Source: Nocardia sp. BMG51109
GTDB taxonomy: Bacteria; Actinomycetota; Actinomycetes; Mycobacteriales; Mycobacteriaceae
Direction of reading: 5' to 3'
Assembly: GCF_000526215.1 (NCBI RefSeq)
Contig: NZ_JAFQ01000004.1
Location: 8,370,001 to 8,434,000 of the forward strand
DNA: 64,000 bases
Part shown: in pieces, positions 47,434 through 55,841 of the stretch
Layout of the letters: every line of letters begins with the position of its first letter
Numbering within the stretch: position 1 is the stretch's first letter
Notes under the pieces: model-generated
Told to the model about the DNA's origin: nothing
Databases searched by the model: none
Seen by the model: only the letters and a program-made list of their open reading frames with translations
Position numbers and translations under genes: made by a program

Positions 47434-48482
47434 GTACCCGGGAACGGGTCGCGCCCGACGATCCCCTCCCGCCCGGACCGTGGCCCGAATGCGTGGCCGC
47501 GGAGGACATCTGCGGCGGCGTACTCCGCCGGCGGGAGGCGGTGCGGCACGGGATCAGCGACGACGAGATCCGCCGGCGGTGCACCGGCGGGCGGTGGCGG
47601 CGGCTGCGGCGCGGCTCCTACACCGACGAGGCGGCCTTCGCCGGGCTGGACGCCATGGCCCGCCACCGGGTGCTGGCCGACGCGATGCTGCCGGATCTGT
47701 CCACCGACGCCATCCTGAGCCATCAGTCCGCGGCGGTGATCTACGGTGCGCCGGTCCGGGTGGCGCTGCTGGACCGCGTCGATGTCACTCGCGACCGGCG
47801 GCACGGCGGGCGGGTCCGGCCGAAGCTGAAGGTGCACTGCGCGCCGGTCGGCACCGTGGCCGAGCTGGACGGCTTCGTGCTCACCGCACCGGCGCGCACG
47901 ATCGTCGACCTCGCCCGCACGGTGCCGTTCGAGGCCGCGGTGGTCGCCGGGGACGCGCTCGCCCGCGAATACGGTGTCACCCCTGCCGATCTGGACGGGG
48001 AGCTGGCGCTGGCGCGGCGCCGCCACGGCATCGCCGCGGCCCGGCGGGTGGTGGAGTTCCTGAATCCGCACAGCGAGAGCGTCGGCGAGTCCCGCAGCCG
48101 GGTGATGCTGCGGCGGTGCGGCATCCCGATACCGCAGTCGCAGGGCGATGTGTACGGCGGCGACGGGCGGATGCTGGGGCGGGTCGACTTCTATTTCGGT
48201 GAGACCGGTGTCGTCGGCGAGTTCGACGGGCGCACGGAGTACGGGCGGCGGCGGGGTCCCGGTGCCGGCCCGGCCGATCCCGCTGCCGAGAAGATCCGGG
48301 AGAATGCCTTGCGCGACAACGGTCTCCACGTTGTCCGATGGACCTGGGACGATCTGCCGACCGGCGAGGCGGCCCGGCGCATCCGGGCCGCGCTGGCGGC
48401 CGCACAGCATGTCCGCCCGGGCGGTTTCATCTGCCAAGCGCCCCTGCCGGAGCCGAAACTCCTTGCGCTGCGCGCACTGTGA
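47430..48482 (+). CDS. DUF559 / AbiEi-antitoxin-like protein
   Basis: The 350-residue protein has an N-terminal winged-helix-like part (LRRREAVRHGISDDEIRRRCTGGRWRRLRRGSYTDEAAF), the core AILSHQSAAVIYGAPV, PARTIVDLARTVPFEAAVVAGDALAR, and a C-terminal DUF559 nuclease-fold part (ESRSRVMLRRCGIPIPQSQ; GRVDFYFGETGVVGEFDGRTEY; GLHVVRWTWDDL). The D...E-x-D/K pattern recalls PD-(D/E)xK enzymes. Such proteins are common in actinomycetes and are often annotated as type IV antitoxin AbiEi-like; a toxin partner is not seen here. The ATG at 47430 is coupled to the small ORF before it. Confidence 0.8.
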   Translation: MSTRERVAPDDPLPPGPWPECVAAEDICGGVLRRREAVRHGISDDEIRRRCTGGRWRRLRRGSYTDEAAFAGLDAMARHRVLADAMLPDLSTDAILSHQSAAVIYGAPVRVALLDRVDVTRDRRHGGRVRPKLKVHCAPVGTVAELDGFVLTAPARTIVDLARTVPFEAAVVAGDALAREYGVTPADLDGELALARRRHGIAAARRVVEFLNPHSESVGESRSRVMLRRCGIPIPQSQGDVYGGDGRMLGRVDFYFGETGVVGEFDGRTEYGRRRGPGAGPADPAAEKIRENALRDNGLHVVRWTWDDLPTGEAARRIRAALAAAQHVRPGGFICQAPLPEPKLLALRAL

Positions 48483-48568
48483 AGGCGCCGCCGGGGTTGT
48501 GGTTTCGCTGCGGCGGGCCGCAACCCCCGGTTCGGCGGAGCGTCGGGTCGCCACGGTCCTTCGGCGGT

Positions 48569-48628
48569 GCACGGTCTCCGGGTGCACGGTCTCCGGGTGC
48601 ACGGTCTCCGGGTGCACGGTCTCCGGGG
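48569..48628. repeat. 15-bp tandem repeat, four units
   Basis: The unit GCACGGTCTCCGGGT repeats at 48569, 48584, 48599 and 48614; the last ends GGGG, and a partial copy follows. It sits between the DUF559 gene and coaD. It is a multiple of three, but the frame is not part of a supported gene. Confidence 0.85.
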
Positions 48629-48727
48629 TACACGGTCTCTGTTCGCGCTCGCGCGAACCGTCTCCGCACGGCCGGGATTCCGAATACGGGCCGCGCGAAT
48701 GCGACACGCACCTGTTAGCGTTCGAAC

Positions 48728-49213
48728 ATGGCTGGAGCACTGTGCCCCGGGTCGTTCGATCCGGTGACGAGCGGGCATCTCGACGTGATCGCGCGGGCGG
48801 CCACGCAGTTCGACGAGATCGTCGTGACCGTGTTGATCAACAAGAACAAGCAGGGCATGTTCGGCATCGACGAGCGCATCGAGATGCTCCGCGAGGCCAC
48901 CGCCGACCTGCCGAACGTCCGCGTCGAATCCTGGTACGGACTGCTCGTGGACTTCGCCCGGGAGCAGGGCATCACGGCGATCGTCAAGGGCCTGCGCGAC
49001 ACCACCGACTTCGCCTACGAAATGCAGATGGCGCAGATGAACAAGAAGCTGTCCGGGGTGGACACCTACTTCCTGGCCCCCAACCCCGTCTACAGCTTCG
49101 TGTCCAGCTCGCTGGTGAAGGAGGTCGCCGCCTTCGGCGGCGACGTCGCCGGCATGCTCCCCGACGCCGTCCACAAACGCCTGCTCACCCGCATCGCCGA
49201 ACGCCGCGGATAA
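48728..49213 (+). CDS. coaD: Phosphopantetheine adenylyltransferase
   Basis: CoaD makes dephospho-CoA from 4'-phosphopantetheine and ATP. The 161-residue protein begins [23 protein letters not shown], carrying the T/HxGH-type motif (SGHLD), and continues with [62 protein letters not shown]. It lies near rsmD and pyc, as in mycobacteria. The ATG at 48728 is supported by the family start. Confidence 0.97.
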   Translation: MAGALCPGSFDPVTSGHLDVIARAATQFDEIVVTVLINKNKQGMFGIDERIEMLREATADLPNVRVESWYGLLVDFAREQGITAIVKGLRDTTDFAYEMQMAQMNKKLSGVDTYFLAPNPVYSFVSSSLVKEVAAFGGDVAGMLPDAVHKRLLTRIAERRG

Positions 49214-49260
49214 GCGGGGCGGGGGTCAGGAGCGGGCCGCGGCAGATCGCCGAGGATACT

Positions 49261-50277
49261 TCACAGCCCGTGTCGGCGGTCGTCCGAAATCAGTTCGGCG
49301 ACGCGGGATTCCATCTCGGGCGAAAAGGTTTCGCGGGCGGCCTCGACCGCCCGGCGCGTGTCCTCGGTGACGAGATCGGCGTTGATCTGGGCGCCCGCGA
49401 GGGCACCGGCCGCCGCCGCGTTGCCCACCTGAGCGGAGAGGTCGGTGACGTTGCCCGCCGCCCAGACCCCGGGCACCTCGGTGCGGCCGGTCGGGTCGGC
49501 CGGGATGTGCTCGCCCATGCCGCTGGGATGCGGGACCGGCCGGAGCCCCAGTCCGGCCAGGAAACCGGCGCGGGCGACCATGCGCGGCGGGGCGGCGAGC
49601 ACGCGCCGCGCGATCGTGCTGCCGTCGGACAGCCGCACACCGGCCAGGCGGTCGTCGACGATGTCCAGCGCCGCAACCTCGCCGGTGACCACGCGGATGC
49701 CCCGGGCGGCCAGCTGCTCGGCCTGCTCGCCGGTCGGGGCGTCCATGGTGTGGCAGAACAGCGTGACGTCGTCGCTCCACTGCCGCCACAGCAGGGCGCC
49801 GTGCACCGACATGGGGCCGTTGGCGAGCACGCCGATGGGCTGGTCGCGAGCCTCCCAGCCGTGGCAGTACGGGCAGTGCACCACGTCGCGGCCCCACCGG
49901 TCCCACAGGCCGGCCACCTCCGGCAGCTCGTCGGTGAGCCCGGTGGCCACCAGTAGCCGGCAGGCCCGCACGGTCCGGCCGCCGGCCAGGGTCACCGCGA
50001 AATCGCCGTCGCGGGTGGCGGATTCGACGGTCCCGGCGACCACCTGTCCGCCGTAGCTGCGGACCTCCTCGCGGCCGCGTTCGACCAGTTCGGCGGGGGG
50101 CATCCCGTCCCGGGCCAGCAGGCCGTGCACGCCCTCGGCGGGCGCGTTGCGCGGGTCCCCGGCGTCGATCACCAGCACCGAGCGCCGCGCCCTGGCCAGC
50201 ATCAACGCCCCGTTCAGGCCCGCGGCTCCCCCGCCGACCACCACCACGTCGTATGCCTCGTTCAGTTGATCGGTCAT
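49261..50277 (-). CDS. Thioredoxin-reductase-like NAD(P)/FAD oxidoreductase
   Basis: A 338-residue flavoprotein of the TrxR fold. FAD-binding starts with YDVVVVGGGAAGLNGALMLARARRSVLVIDAG, an NAD(P) segment follows, and the C-terminal flavin region reads TEVPGVWAAGNVTDLSAQVGNAAAAG. The redox site is CPYCHGWE, unlike the CATCDG type of true thioredoxin reductases. The substrate is unknown; it may reduce another disulfide or act without one. It is divergent from a cupin regulator with 82 bp between them. The ATG is at 50275-50277. Confidence 0.88.
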   Translation of the reverse strand: MTDQLNEAYDVVVVGGGAAGLNGALMLARARRSVLVIDAGDPRNAPAEGVHGLLARDGMPPAELVERGREEVRSYGGQVVAGTVESATRDGDFAVTLAGGRTVRACRLLVATGLTDELPEVAGLWDRWGRDVVHCPYCHGWEARDQPIGVLANGPMSVHGALLWRQWSDDVTLFCHTMDAPTGEQAEQLAARGIRVVTGEVAALDIVDDRLAGVRLSDGSTIARRVLAAPPRMVARAGFLAGLGLRPVPHPSGMGEHIPADPTGRTEVPGVWAAGNVTDLSAQVGNAAAAGALAGAQINADLVTEDTRRAVEAARETFSPEMESRVAELISDDRRHGL

Positions 50278-50325
50278 CTCGACCACCTCCTCGCCTACGA
50301 CCATGCGGCCACACCCGCCATGCGT

Positions 50326-50353
50326 GCAAACTTCTTTGCTGAAATGGCAAACT
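50326..50353. promoter_or_regulatory. GCAAACT repeats between oxidoreductase and XRE-cupin genes
   Basis: GCAAA-cttc-TTTGC forms an inverted repeat at 50326-50339. A further GCAAACT at 50347-50353 lies exactly 21 bp after the first GCAAACT. In this short divergent region such a pattern is a good candidate for the cupin regulator's operator. Confidence 0.45.
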
Positions 50354-50359
50354 GTCGGT

Positions 50360-50947
50360 ATGGACGACATCGATCAGGCACTCGATACGGTCGGCCCGCG
50401 GCTGCGGGCCCTGCGCCGGCAGCGCGAGACCACCCTCGCCGACCTGTCGGCGGTGACCGGGATCTCGGTGAGCACGCTGTCCCGGCTGGAGTCCGGCGCG
50501 CGACGGCCCACCCTGGAACAGCTGCTGCCGCTGGCCCGGGCGCACGGGGTCACCCTCGACGATCTCGTGGACGCGCCGCCCACCGGCGACCCGCGCATTC
50601 ATATGCGCCCGGTCACCCACCACGGCATGACCACGGTGCCGCTGACCCGGCGTCCCGGCGGCATCCAGGCGTACAAGATAGTGCTGCCGCCGCGCGCGCA
50701 CGAGCGCGATCCACAGCAGCAGACGCACGAGGGCTACGACTGGGTGTATGTCCTCAACGGGCGGCTGCGCCTGAAGCTCGGCGAACACGACCTGGTGCTG
50801 GCCCCCGGCGAGGCGGCCGAATTCGACACCCGCGTACCGCACTGGTTCGGCGCGGCGGGTGACGAACCGGTCGAGATCCTCAGCCTGTTCGGCAAGCAGG
50901 GCGAGCGGGCGCACCTGCGTGCCAATATGAAAGACCAGGACGCATAA
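50360..50947 (+). CDS. XRE-family regulator with C-terminal cupin domain
   Basis: The 195-residue protein has an N-terminal HTH_3 domain (LRALRRQRETTLADLSAVTGISVSTLSRLESGARRPTLEQLLPLARA) and a C-terminal cupin (HEGYDWVYVLNGRLRLKLGEHDLVLAPGEAAEFDTRVPHWFG). Regulators of this kind bind a small effector in the cupin and often control a neighbouring enzyme gene. The likely target is the divergent oxidoreductase. The ATG at 50360 fits the first helix and is preferred to an ATG at 50303. Confidence 0.9.
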   Translation: MDDIDQALDTVGPRLRALRRQRETTLADLSAVTGISVSTLSRLESGARRPTLEQLLPLARAHGVTLDDLVDAPPTGDPRIHMRPVTHHGMTTVPLTRRPGGIQAYKIVLPPRAHERDPQQQTHEGYDWVYVLNGRLRLKLGEHDLVLAPGEAAEFDTRVPHWFGAAGDEPVEILSLFGKQGERAHLRANMKDQDA

Positions 50948-50960
50948 GGGTTTACCGCGT

Positions 50961-51518
50961 TCACGGCTCGTATTCGGCCAGTTCGATGCGGGTCTCGCCG
51001 TACCGGCGCGGCTCGAGCGCGGAAAAGGGTTCCGGCCAGTCGATTTCGGGTGACCTGGTCGGCCGCTCGACGATCACCAGCGATTCGTCACGCAGCCAGC
51101 CGTTGGCCGCCAGTGCCGAGAGATCGGCCACTACCGCGACACCGTCGAGGGCGTACGGCGGATCCGAGAACACCAGGTCGTAGGGCGCGCCAGGCGTGCC
51201 GGACAGCACGGAAATCACCGTCCCGGCCCGCAGTTCGGCACCGGCCAGCCCGAGATCGGCAATATTCCCGCGCACCACGGCCGCAGCCTTGCGGTCGCCC
51301 TCGACCAGGAGCGCATGAGAAGCACCGCGGGACAACGCCTCCAGCCCCAGCGCGCCCGACCCGGCATACAGATCCAGCACCCGTGCCCCGTCCAGATCCA
51401 CGCGCGCGGCCACCATGCTGAACAGCGCCTCCCGCACGCGGTCCGACGTCGGCCGCGTCCCCGCGGCGGGAACCCGCAACCGCCGCCCTCCGACCCGCCC
51501 CGCCACGATCCGCGTCAT
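50961..51518 (-). CDS. rsmD: 16S rRNA (guanine966-N2)-methyltransferase RsmD
   Basis: The 185-residue enzyme methylates G966 of 16S rRNA. It shows MTRIVAGRVGGRRLRVPAAGTRPTSDRVREALF, the SAM motif VLDLYAGSGALGLEALSRGAS and the catalytic DPPY in LVFSDPPYALD. The ATG at 51516-51518 begins the family core; the frame extension to 51752 is spurious. It ends 13 bp from the convergent cupin regulator. Confidence 0.95.
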   Translation of the reverse strand: MTRIVAGRVGGRRLRVPAAGTRPTSDRVREALFSMVAARVDLDGARVLDLYAGSGALGLEALSRGASHALLVEGDRKAAAVVRGNIADLGLAGAELRAGTVISVLSGTPGAPYDLVFSDPPYALDGVAVVADLSALAANGWLRDESLVIVERPTRSPEIDWPEPFSALEPRRYGETRIELAEYEP

Positions 51519-51813
51519 CGCGCCATTCCCGAAACCGCCGCGACTCGACGCCCCCGCACACCTGTGCCTCCGGAAGTCGTTGCCGCCGAAAGGCAGTCGG
51601 CGCGCGGCGGCAAGGGCCATCCGGAGGGACCGGCACCGCGGCCGGAAGCCCGGCCACCCGGATCGCCCTGGCGCCCGGTGCGGAATACGACGTCCCGCGC
51701 GGGATGCGAGGACCCGCAGCAGCTGCCGCTGTGGCCGGCCGCCGTCCCGCACCCCGCCCTCGGCCCGGCGGCCGATGCGGGGCGCGGGACTCGTTGGAGG
51801 CGTACGGGTTTCC

Positions 51814-54800
51814 TCACTCCTGGGCGGTCTCGTTCAGGCGCACGTCGACCAGGAGGTCGCCGCCCTCCACCTGCTGCACCTTGCCGATGGCGACGCGGCG
51901 GACGGTGCCGGCGCGGGGGGCGGTGATGGCGGCCTCCATCTTCATGGCCTCGATGGTGCCGATGGTGTCGCCGGCGGCGAGGGTGTCGCCCTCGGCGACG
52001 GTGAGGGTGACGACGCCCGCGAACGGCGCGGCGATGTGGCCGTGGTCGTTCTTGTCGGCCTTCTCGGCGGCCGGGACATCGCTGGCGACGGACCGGTCGC
52101 GGACCATGATCGGGCGCAGCTGGCCGTTCAGGATGCACATCACGGTGCGCATGCCGCGCTCGTCGGGTTCGGAGATCGCCTCCAGCCCGATGAGCAGGGT
52201 GACACCCTTCTCGAGCTGCACCCGGTGCTCCTCGCCGTGCCGCAGCCCGTAGAAGAACTGATTGGTCGACAGGCCGGAGGTGTCGCCGAACTTCTCGCAG
52301 TGCGCGAGGAATTCGGCGGCCGGGCCGGGAAACAGCAAGCGGTTCAACGTCGCCCGGCGCTCCTCGGAGGTTCCGTTCAGCCCGGCCTCGTCGGTCTCGG
52401 TCAGCTGCACCTCCGGTTTGACCGGGCCACGCCCGGCCAGCGCGCGGCTGCGGAACGGTTCGGGCCAGCCACCCGCCGGTGTGCCGAGTTCGCCGCGCAG
52501 GAAACCGATCACGGAGTCGGGGATGTCGTAGCGGCCCGGATCCTGGGCGAAATCCTCGACGTCGATCCCGGAACCGACCAGCGACAGCGCCAGATCGCCG
52601 ACGACCTTCGACGACGGCGTCACCTTCACCAGCCGCCCGAGCAGCCGGTCGGCCGCGGCGTATTTCGCCTCGACCTCCTCGAACCGGTCACCGAGCCCGA
52701 GCGCGATGGCCTGCTGGCGCAGATTGGACAGCTGCCCGCCGGGGATCTCGTGGTTGTAGACGCGCCCGGTCGGCCCGGGCAGCCCGGACTCGAAGGGGGC
52801 GTACCCCTTGCGCAGCGCCTCCCAGTACGGCTCCAGGTCACAGACGTTCGCGAGGTCGAGCCCGCTGTCGTAGTCCGAATTCGCCGCTGCCGCAACGATG
52901 GCCGACAGCGCCGGCTGGCTGGTGGTACCGGCCATCGGGGCGCTGGCGCCGTCGACGGCGTCGGCCCCGGCCTGCCACGCGGCCAGATACGTGGCCAGCT
53001 GACCGCCCGGTGTGTCGTGGGTGTGCACGTGCACCGGCAGGTCGAAGTTCTCCCGCAGCGCCGTCACCAGCGTGTGCGCGGCCGGTGCGCGCAGCAGCCC
53101 GGCCATGTCCTTGATGCCGATGACGTGCGCCCCGGCCGCCACGATCTGCTCGGCCAGCTTGAGGTAGTAGTCGAGGGTGTAGAGGTTCTCGTCCGGGTTC
53201 GACAGGTCGCCGGTGTAGCTCATCGCGACTTCCGCGACGGCCGTGCCGGTTTCGCGGACCGCGTCGATGGCCGGGCGCATCTGGTCGACGTTGTTCAGCG
53301 CGTCGAAGATCCGGAAGATGTCGATGCCCGTCGCCGTCGCCTCGGAAACGAAAGCGCGCGTGACCTTTTCCGGATACGGCGTGTAGCCGACGGTGTTGCG
53401 TCCGCGCAGCAGCATCTGCAGGCAGATGTTCGGGATCGCCTCGCGCAGCGCCGCCAGCCGCTCCCACGGGTCCTCGAACAGGAAGCGCAGCGCCACATCG
53501 TAGGTCGCGCCGCCCCAGCACTCGATCGACAGCAGTTCGGGCGTCAACCGGGACACGTGGCCGGCGACCTTCAGCAGGCTGTCGGTGCGCACCCGCGTCG
53601 CCAGCAGCGACTGATGCGCATCCCGGAACGTGGTGTCGGTGACCGCGATCGCGCGCTGTTCGCGCAGTGCCCGGGCGAACCCCTCCGGCCCCAGTTGCAA
53701 CAGCCGCTGGCGCGACCCGGCCGGTGGCGGCACCGTCGTATCGATCGCCGGCAGCTTGTCGTGCGGGTACACCGCCGTCGGGCGCTCGCCGTGCGGCTTG
53801 TTGACGGTGATATCGGCCAGATAGGTGAGGATCTTGGTGCCGCGGTCGGCGGAGGCGCGCTGGGTCAGCAGTTCCGGGCGCTCATCGATGAACGAGGTGG
53901 TGACCCGCCCGGCCCGGAAGTCCGGATCGTCGAGCACCGCCTGCAGGAACGGGATGTTCGTCGCCACGCCGCGGATCCGGAACTCGGCGACCGCGCGCCG
54001 CGCCCGGGCCACCGCCTGGCCGAAATCGCGCCCGCGACAGGTGAGCTTGACCAGCATCGAGTCGAAGTGCGCGCCGACCTCGGCGCCCAGATTCGCGCCG
54101 CCGTCGAGCCGGATACCGCCGCCGCCCGGGCTGCGGTAGGCGGTGATGCGGCCGGTGTCGGGCCGGAATCCGTTGGCCGGATCCTCGGTGGTGATCCGGC
54201 ATTGCAGCGCCGCGCCGCGGATGCCGATCGCGTCCTGGCTCAGGCCGAGATCGGCCATGGTCTCCCCGGCGGCGATCCGCAGCTGCGCGCCCACCAGGTC
54301 GACGTCGGTGATCTCCTCGGTCACCGTGTGCTCCACCTGGATTCGCGGGTTCATCTCGATGAACACATGGTGGCCGCGCTCGTCGAGCAGGAATTCCACG
54401 GTGCCCGCGCAGCTGTAGCCGATCTGCCGCGCGAACGCCACCGCGTCGGCGCAGATGCGTTCGCGCAGTGCGGGATCCAGGTTCGGCGCCGGCGCCAGCT
54501 CGATCACCTTCTGGTGCCGCCGCTGCAGCGAACAGTCCCGCTCGTACAGGTGGATGACCTCGCCGTGCTCGTCGGCGAGGATCTGCACCTCGATGTGGCG
54601 GGGGTTGATCACGGCCTGCTCGCAGAACACCGTCGGATCGCCGAAGGCCGATTCGGCCTCCCGCATCGCGGCCTCCACCGACTCGCGCAGCTGCGACCGG
54701 TCGGCGACCCGGCGCATGCCGCGCCCGCCGCCGCCCGCGACGGCCTTGACGAAGATCGGGAACCGCATCGGCTCCGCGGCCGCCAGCAGCTCGTCCACGT

Positions 54801-55218
54801 CGGCCGACGGCGCCGTGGAGTCGAGCACCGGCAGCCCGGCCTCCCGCGCGGCCGCGATCGCCCGCGCCTTGTTACCGGTCAGTTCCAGCACCCCGGCCGA
54901 GGGACCGATGAACGTGATGCCCTCGCGCTCGCAGGCCGCGGCCAGGTCCGGGTTCTCCGACAGGAACCCGTAACCGGGGTAGACCGCGTCGGCGCCGGCC
55001 GTCTTGGCGGCCTCGAGGATCTCTTCGATGGACAGGTACGTCCGCACCGGGTGACCGGGCACGCCGATCTGATACGACTCGTCGGCCTTCAGCCGGTGCA
55101 CCGAGTTGCGGTCCTCGTAGGGGAACACCGCGACGGTGCCGATGCCGAGTTCGTAAGCGGCGCGGAAGGCCCGGATGGCGATTTCCCCGCGATTGGCGAC
55201 CAGCACTTTCGAGAACAT
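51814..55218 (-). CDS. pyc: Pyruvate carboxylase
   Basis: Pyruvate carboxylase makes oxaloacetate from pyruvate and bicarbonate, an anaplerotic biotin enzyme. The 1134-residue protein has a biotin-carboxylase domain (MFSKVLVANRGEIAIRAFRA; GGGGRGMRRV; EMNPRIQVEHTVTEEITDVDLV), a carboxyltransferase barrel (TDTTFRDAHQSLLATRVRT; KDMAGLLRAP; THDTPGGQLATYLAAW) and a C-terminal biotinyl domain with the biotinylated lysine in IEAMKMEAAI. All domains are fused on one chain. It is divergent from metE. Confidence 0.97.
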   Translation of the reverse strand: MFSKVLVANRGEIAIRAFRAAYELGIGTVAVFPYEDRNSVHRLKADESYQIGVPGHPVRTYLSIEEILEAAKTAGADAVYPGYGFLSENPDLAAACEREGITFIGPSAGVLELTGNKARAIAAAREAGLPVLDSTAPSADVDELLAAAEPMRFPIFVKAVAGGGGRGMRRVADRSQLRESVEAAMREAESAFGDPTVFCEQAVINPRHIEVQILADEHGEVIHLYERDCSLQRRHQKVIELAPAPNLDPALRERICADAVAFARQIGYSCAGTVEFLLDERGHHVFIEMNPRIQVEHTVTEEITDVDLVGAQLRIAAGETMADLGLSQDAIGIRGAALQCRITTEDPANGFRPDTGRITAYRSPGGGGIRLDGGANLGAEVGAHFDSMLVKLTCRGRDFGQAVARARRAVAEFRIRGVATNIPFLQAVLDDPDFRAGRVTTSFIDERPELLTQRASADRGTKILTYLADITVNKPHGERPTAVYPHDKLPAIDTTVPPPAGSRQRLLQLGPEGFARALREQRAIAVTDTTFRDAHQSLLATRVRTDSLLKVAGHVSRLTPELLSIECWGGATYDVALRFLFEDPWERLAALREAIPNICLQMLLRGRNTVGYTPYPEKVTRAFVSEATATGIDIFRIFDALNNVDQMRPAIDAVRETGTAVAEVAMSYTGDLSNPDENLYTLDYYLKLAEQIVAAGAHVIGIKDMAGLLRAPAAHTLVTALRENFDLPVHVHTHDTPGGQLATYLAAWQAGADAVDGASAPMAGTTSQPALSAIVAAAANSDYDSGLDLANVCDLEPYWEALRKGYAPFESGLPGPTGRVYNHEIPGGQLSNLRQQAIALGLGDRFEEVEAKYAAADRLLGRLVKVTPSSKVVGDLALSLVGSGIDVEDFAQDPGRYDIPDSVIGFLRGELGTPAGGWPEPFRSRALAGRGPVKPEVQLTETDEAGLNGTSEERRATLNRLLFPGPAAEFLAHCEKFGDTSGLSTNQFFYGLRHGEEHRVQLEKGVTLLIGLEAISEPDERGMRTVMCILNGQLRPIMVRDRSVASDVPAAEKADKNDHGHIAAPFAGVVTLTVAEGDTLAAGDTIGTIEAMKMEAAITAPRAGTVRRVAIGKVQQVEGGDLLVDVRLNETAQE

Positions 55219-55424
55219 TCGATTAAGGTACCTGCCTCGTCGCGCGGTCCGGACGGCGAATGCGCCTTCGCAGCCAACCTCACAACCCGACCGGGCCGAT
55301 CAGCGAAGAGGCGAAACCCGCCGGTAACCTCGTCGCCCGCCGTCCCGAGGAATATTCACCCGCCCGCGTGACTTATGCTCGGTACTGCAGCTGGTTCGCT
55401 GCGCCCGCGAGTTGGAGCCCCGAG

Positions 55425-55613
55425 CGCCGGGTGGCAGCGTCGAAACCGGTCCCTAGCGGCCGGCCAGAGGGAACCCGGTGGGAATCCGGGACTGTCCCGC
55501 AGCGGTGTGCAGGAACGACCGCCGTCATGAGCACTGGGGAAACCTGGGAAGCGACGGCCAGTAGGAAACCCCGACGGGGAGCGCCTGCGAGTCCGAAGAC
55601 CTGCCAACTGTGC
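55425..55613 (+). ncRNA. Cobalamin (B12) riboswitch upstream of metE
   Basis: The core elements of an AdoCbl/Cbl riboswitch are visible in order: GGGAACCCGGTGGGAATCCG (55469-55488), the GACTGTCCCGC segment, GAGCACTGGGGAAACCTGGG (55529-55548), the B12-box-like GACGGCCAGTAGGAA (55553-55567) and the 3' strand GCGAGTCCGAAGACCTGCC. The boundaries are approximate. It is followed by the cobalamin-independent methionine synthase gene, so B12 binding should switch metE off. Confidence 0.88.
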
Positions 55614-55674
55614 CGGATACGCCGTATCCGGCGGCCACCGCCTCGTGGATCGGGCGACCGGGCACCAGTGCACA

Positions 55675-55692
55675 CACCGGAGAACTCCGGTG
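55675..55692 (+). other. Hairpin in the metE leader after the riboswitch
   Basis: CACCGGAG-AA-CTCCGGTG is a perfect inverted repeat in the 228-nt stretch between the riboswitch and metE. It could be part of the expression platform. No T-run follows, so translational or Rho-dependent control is as likely as intrinsic termination. Confidence 0.4.
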
Positions 55693-55841
55693 CGACCGAA
55701 CGAGATGTCGCCCAGCGGCGCAGCGCGGACGGACCAACCGTCTGCCGACCGCTCGGGCCGCTACGCAGCTCGCTCGGCAACTCGGGCTCCGTCCGCTCGG
55801 TGAGGGCAGTGGCCAGTGGCTTCCAGCACTGGAGAGAGACT

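Noticed and set aside
51415..55371. Plus-strand open frame of over 1300 codons opposite pyc
   Set aside because: It is a shadow of the pyruvate carboxylase codon pattern, with no recognisable motif.
55260..55841. N-terminal extension of MetE
   Set aside because: It would translate the cobalamin riboswitch; the GTG at 55842 has a good ribosome binding site and matches the family start.
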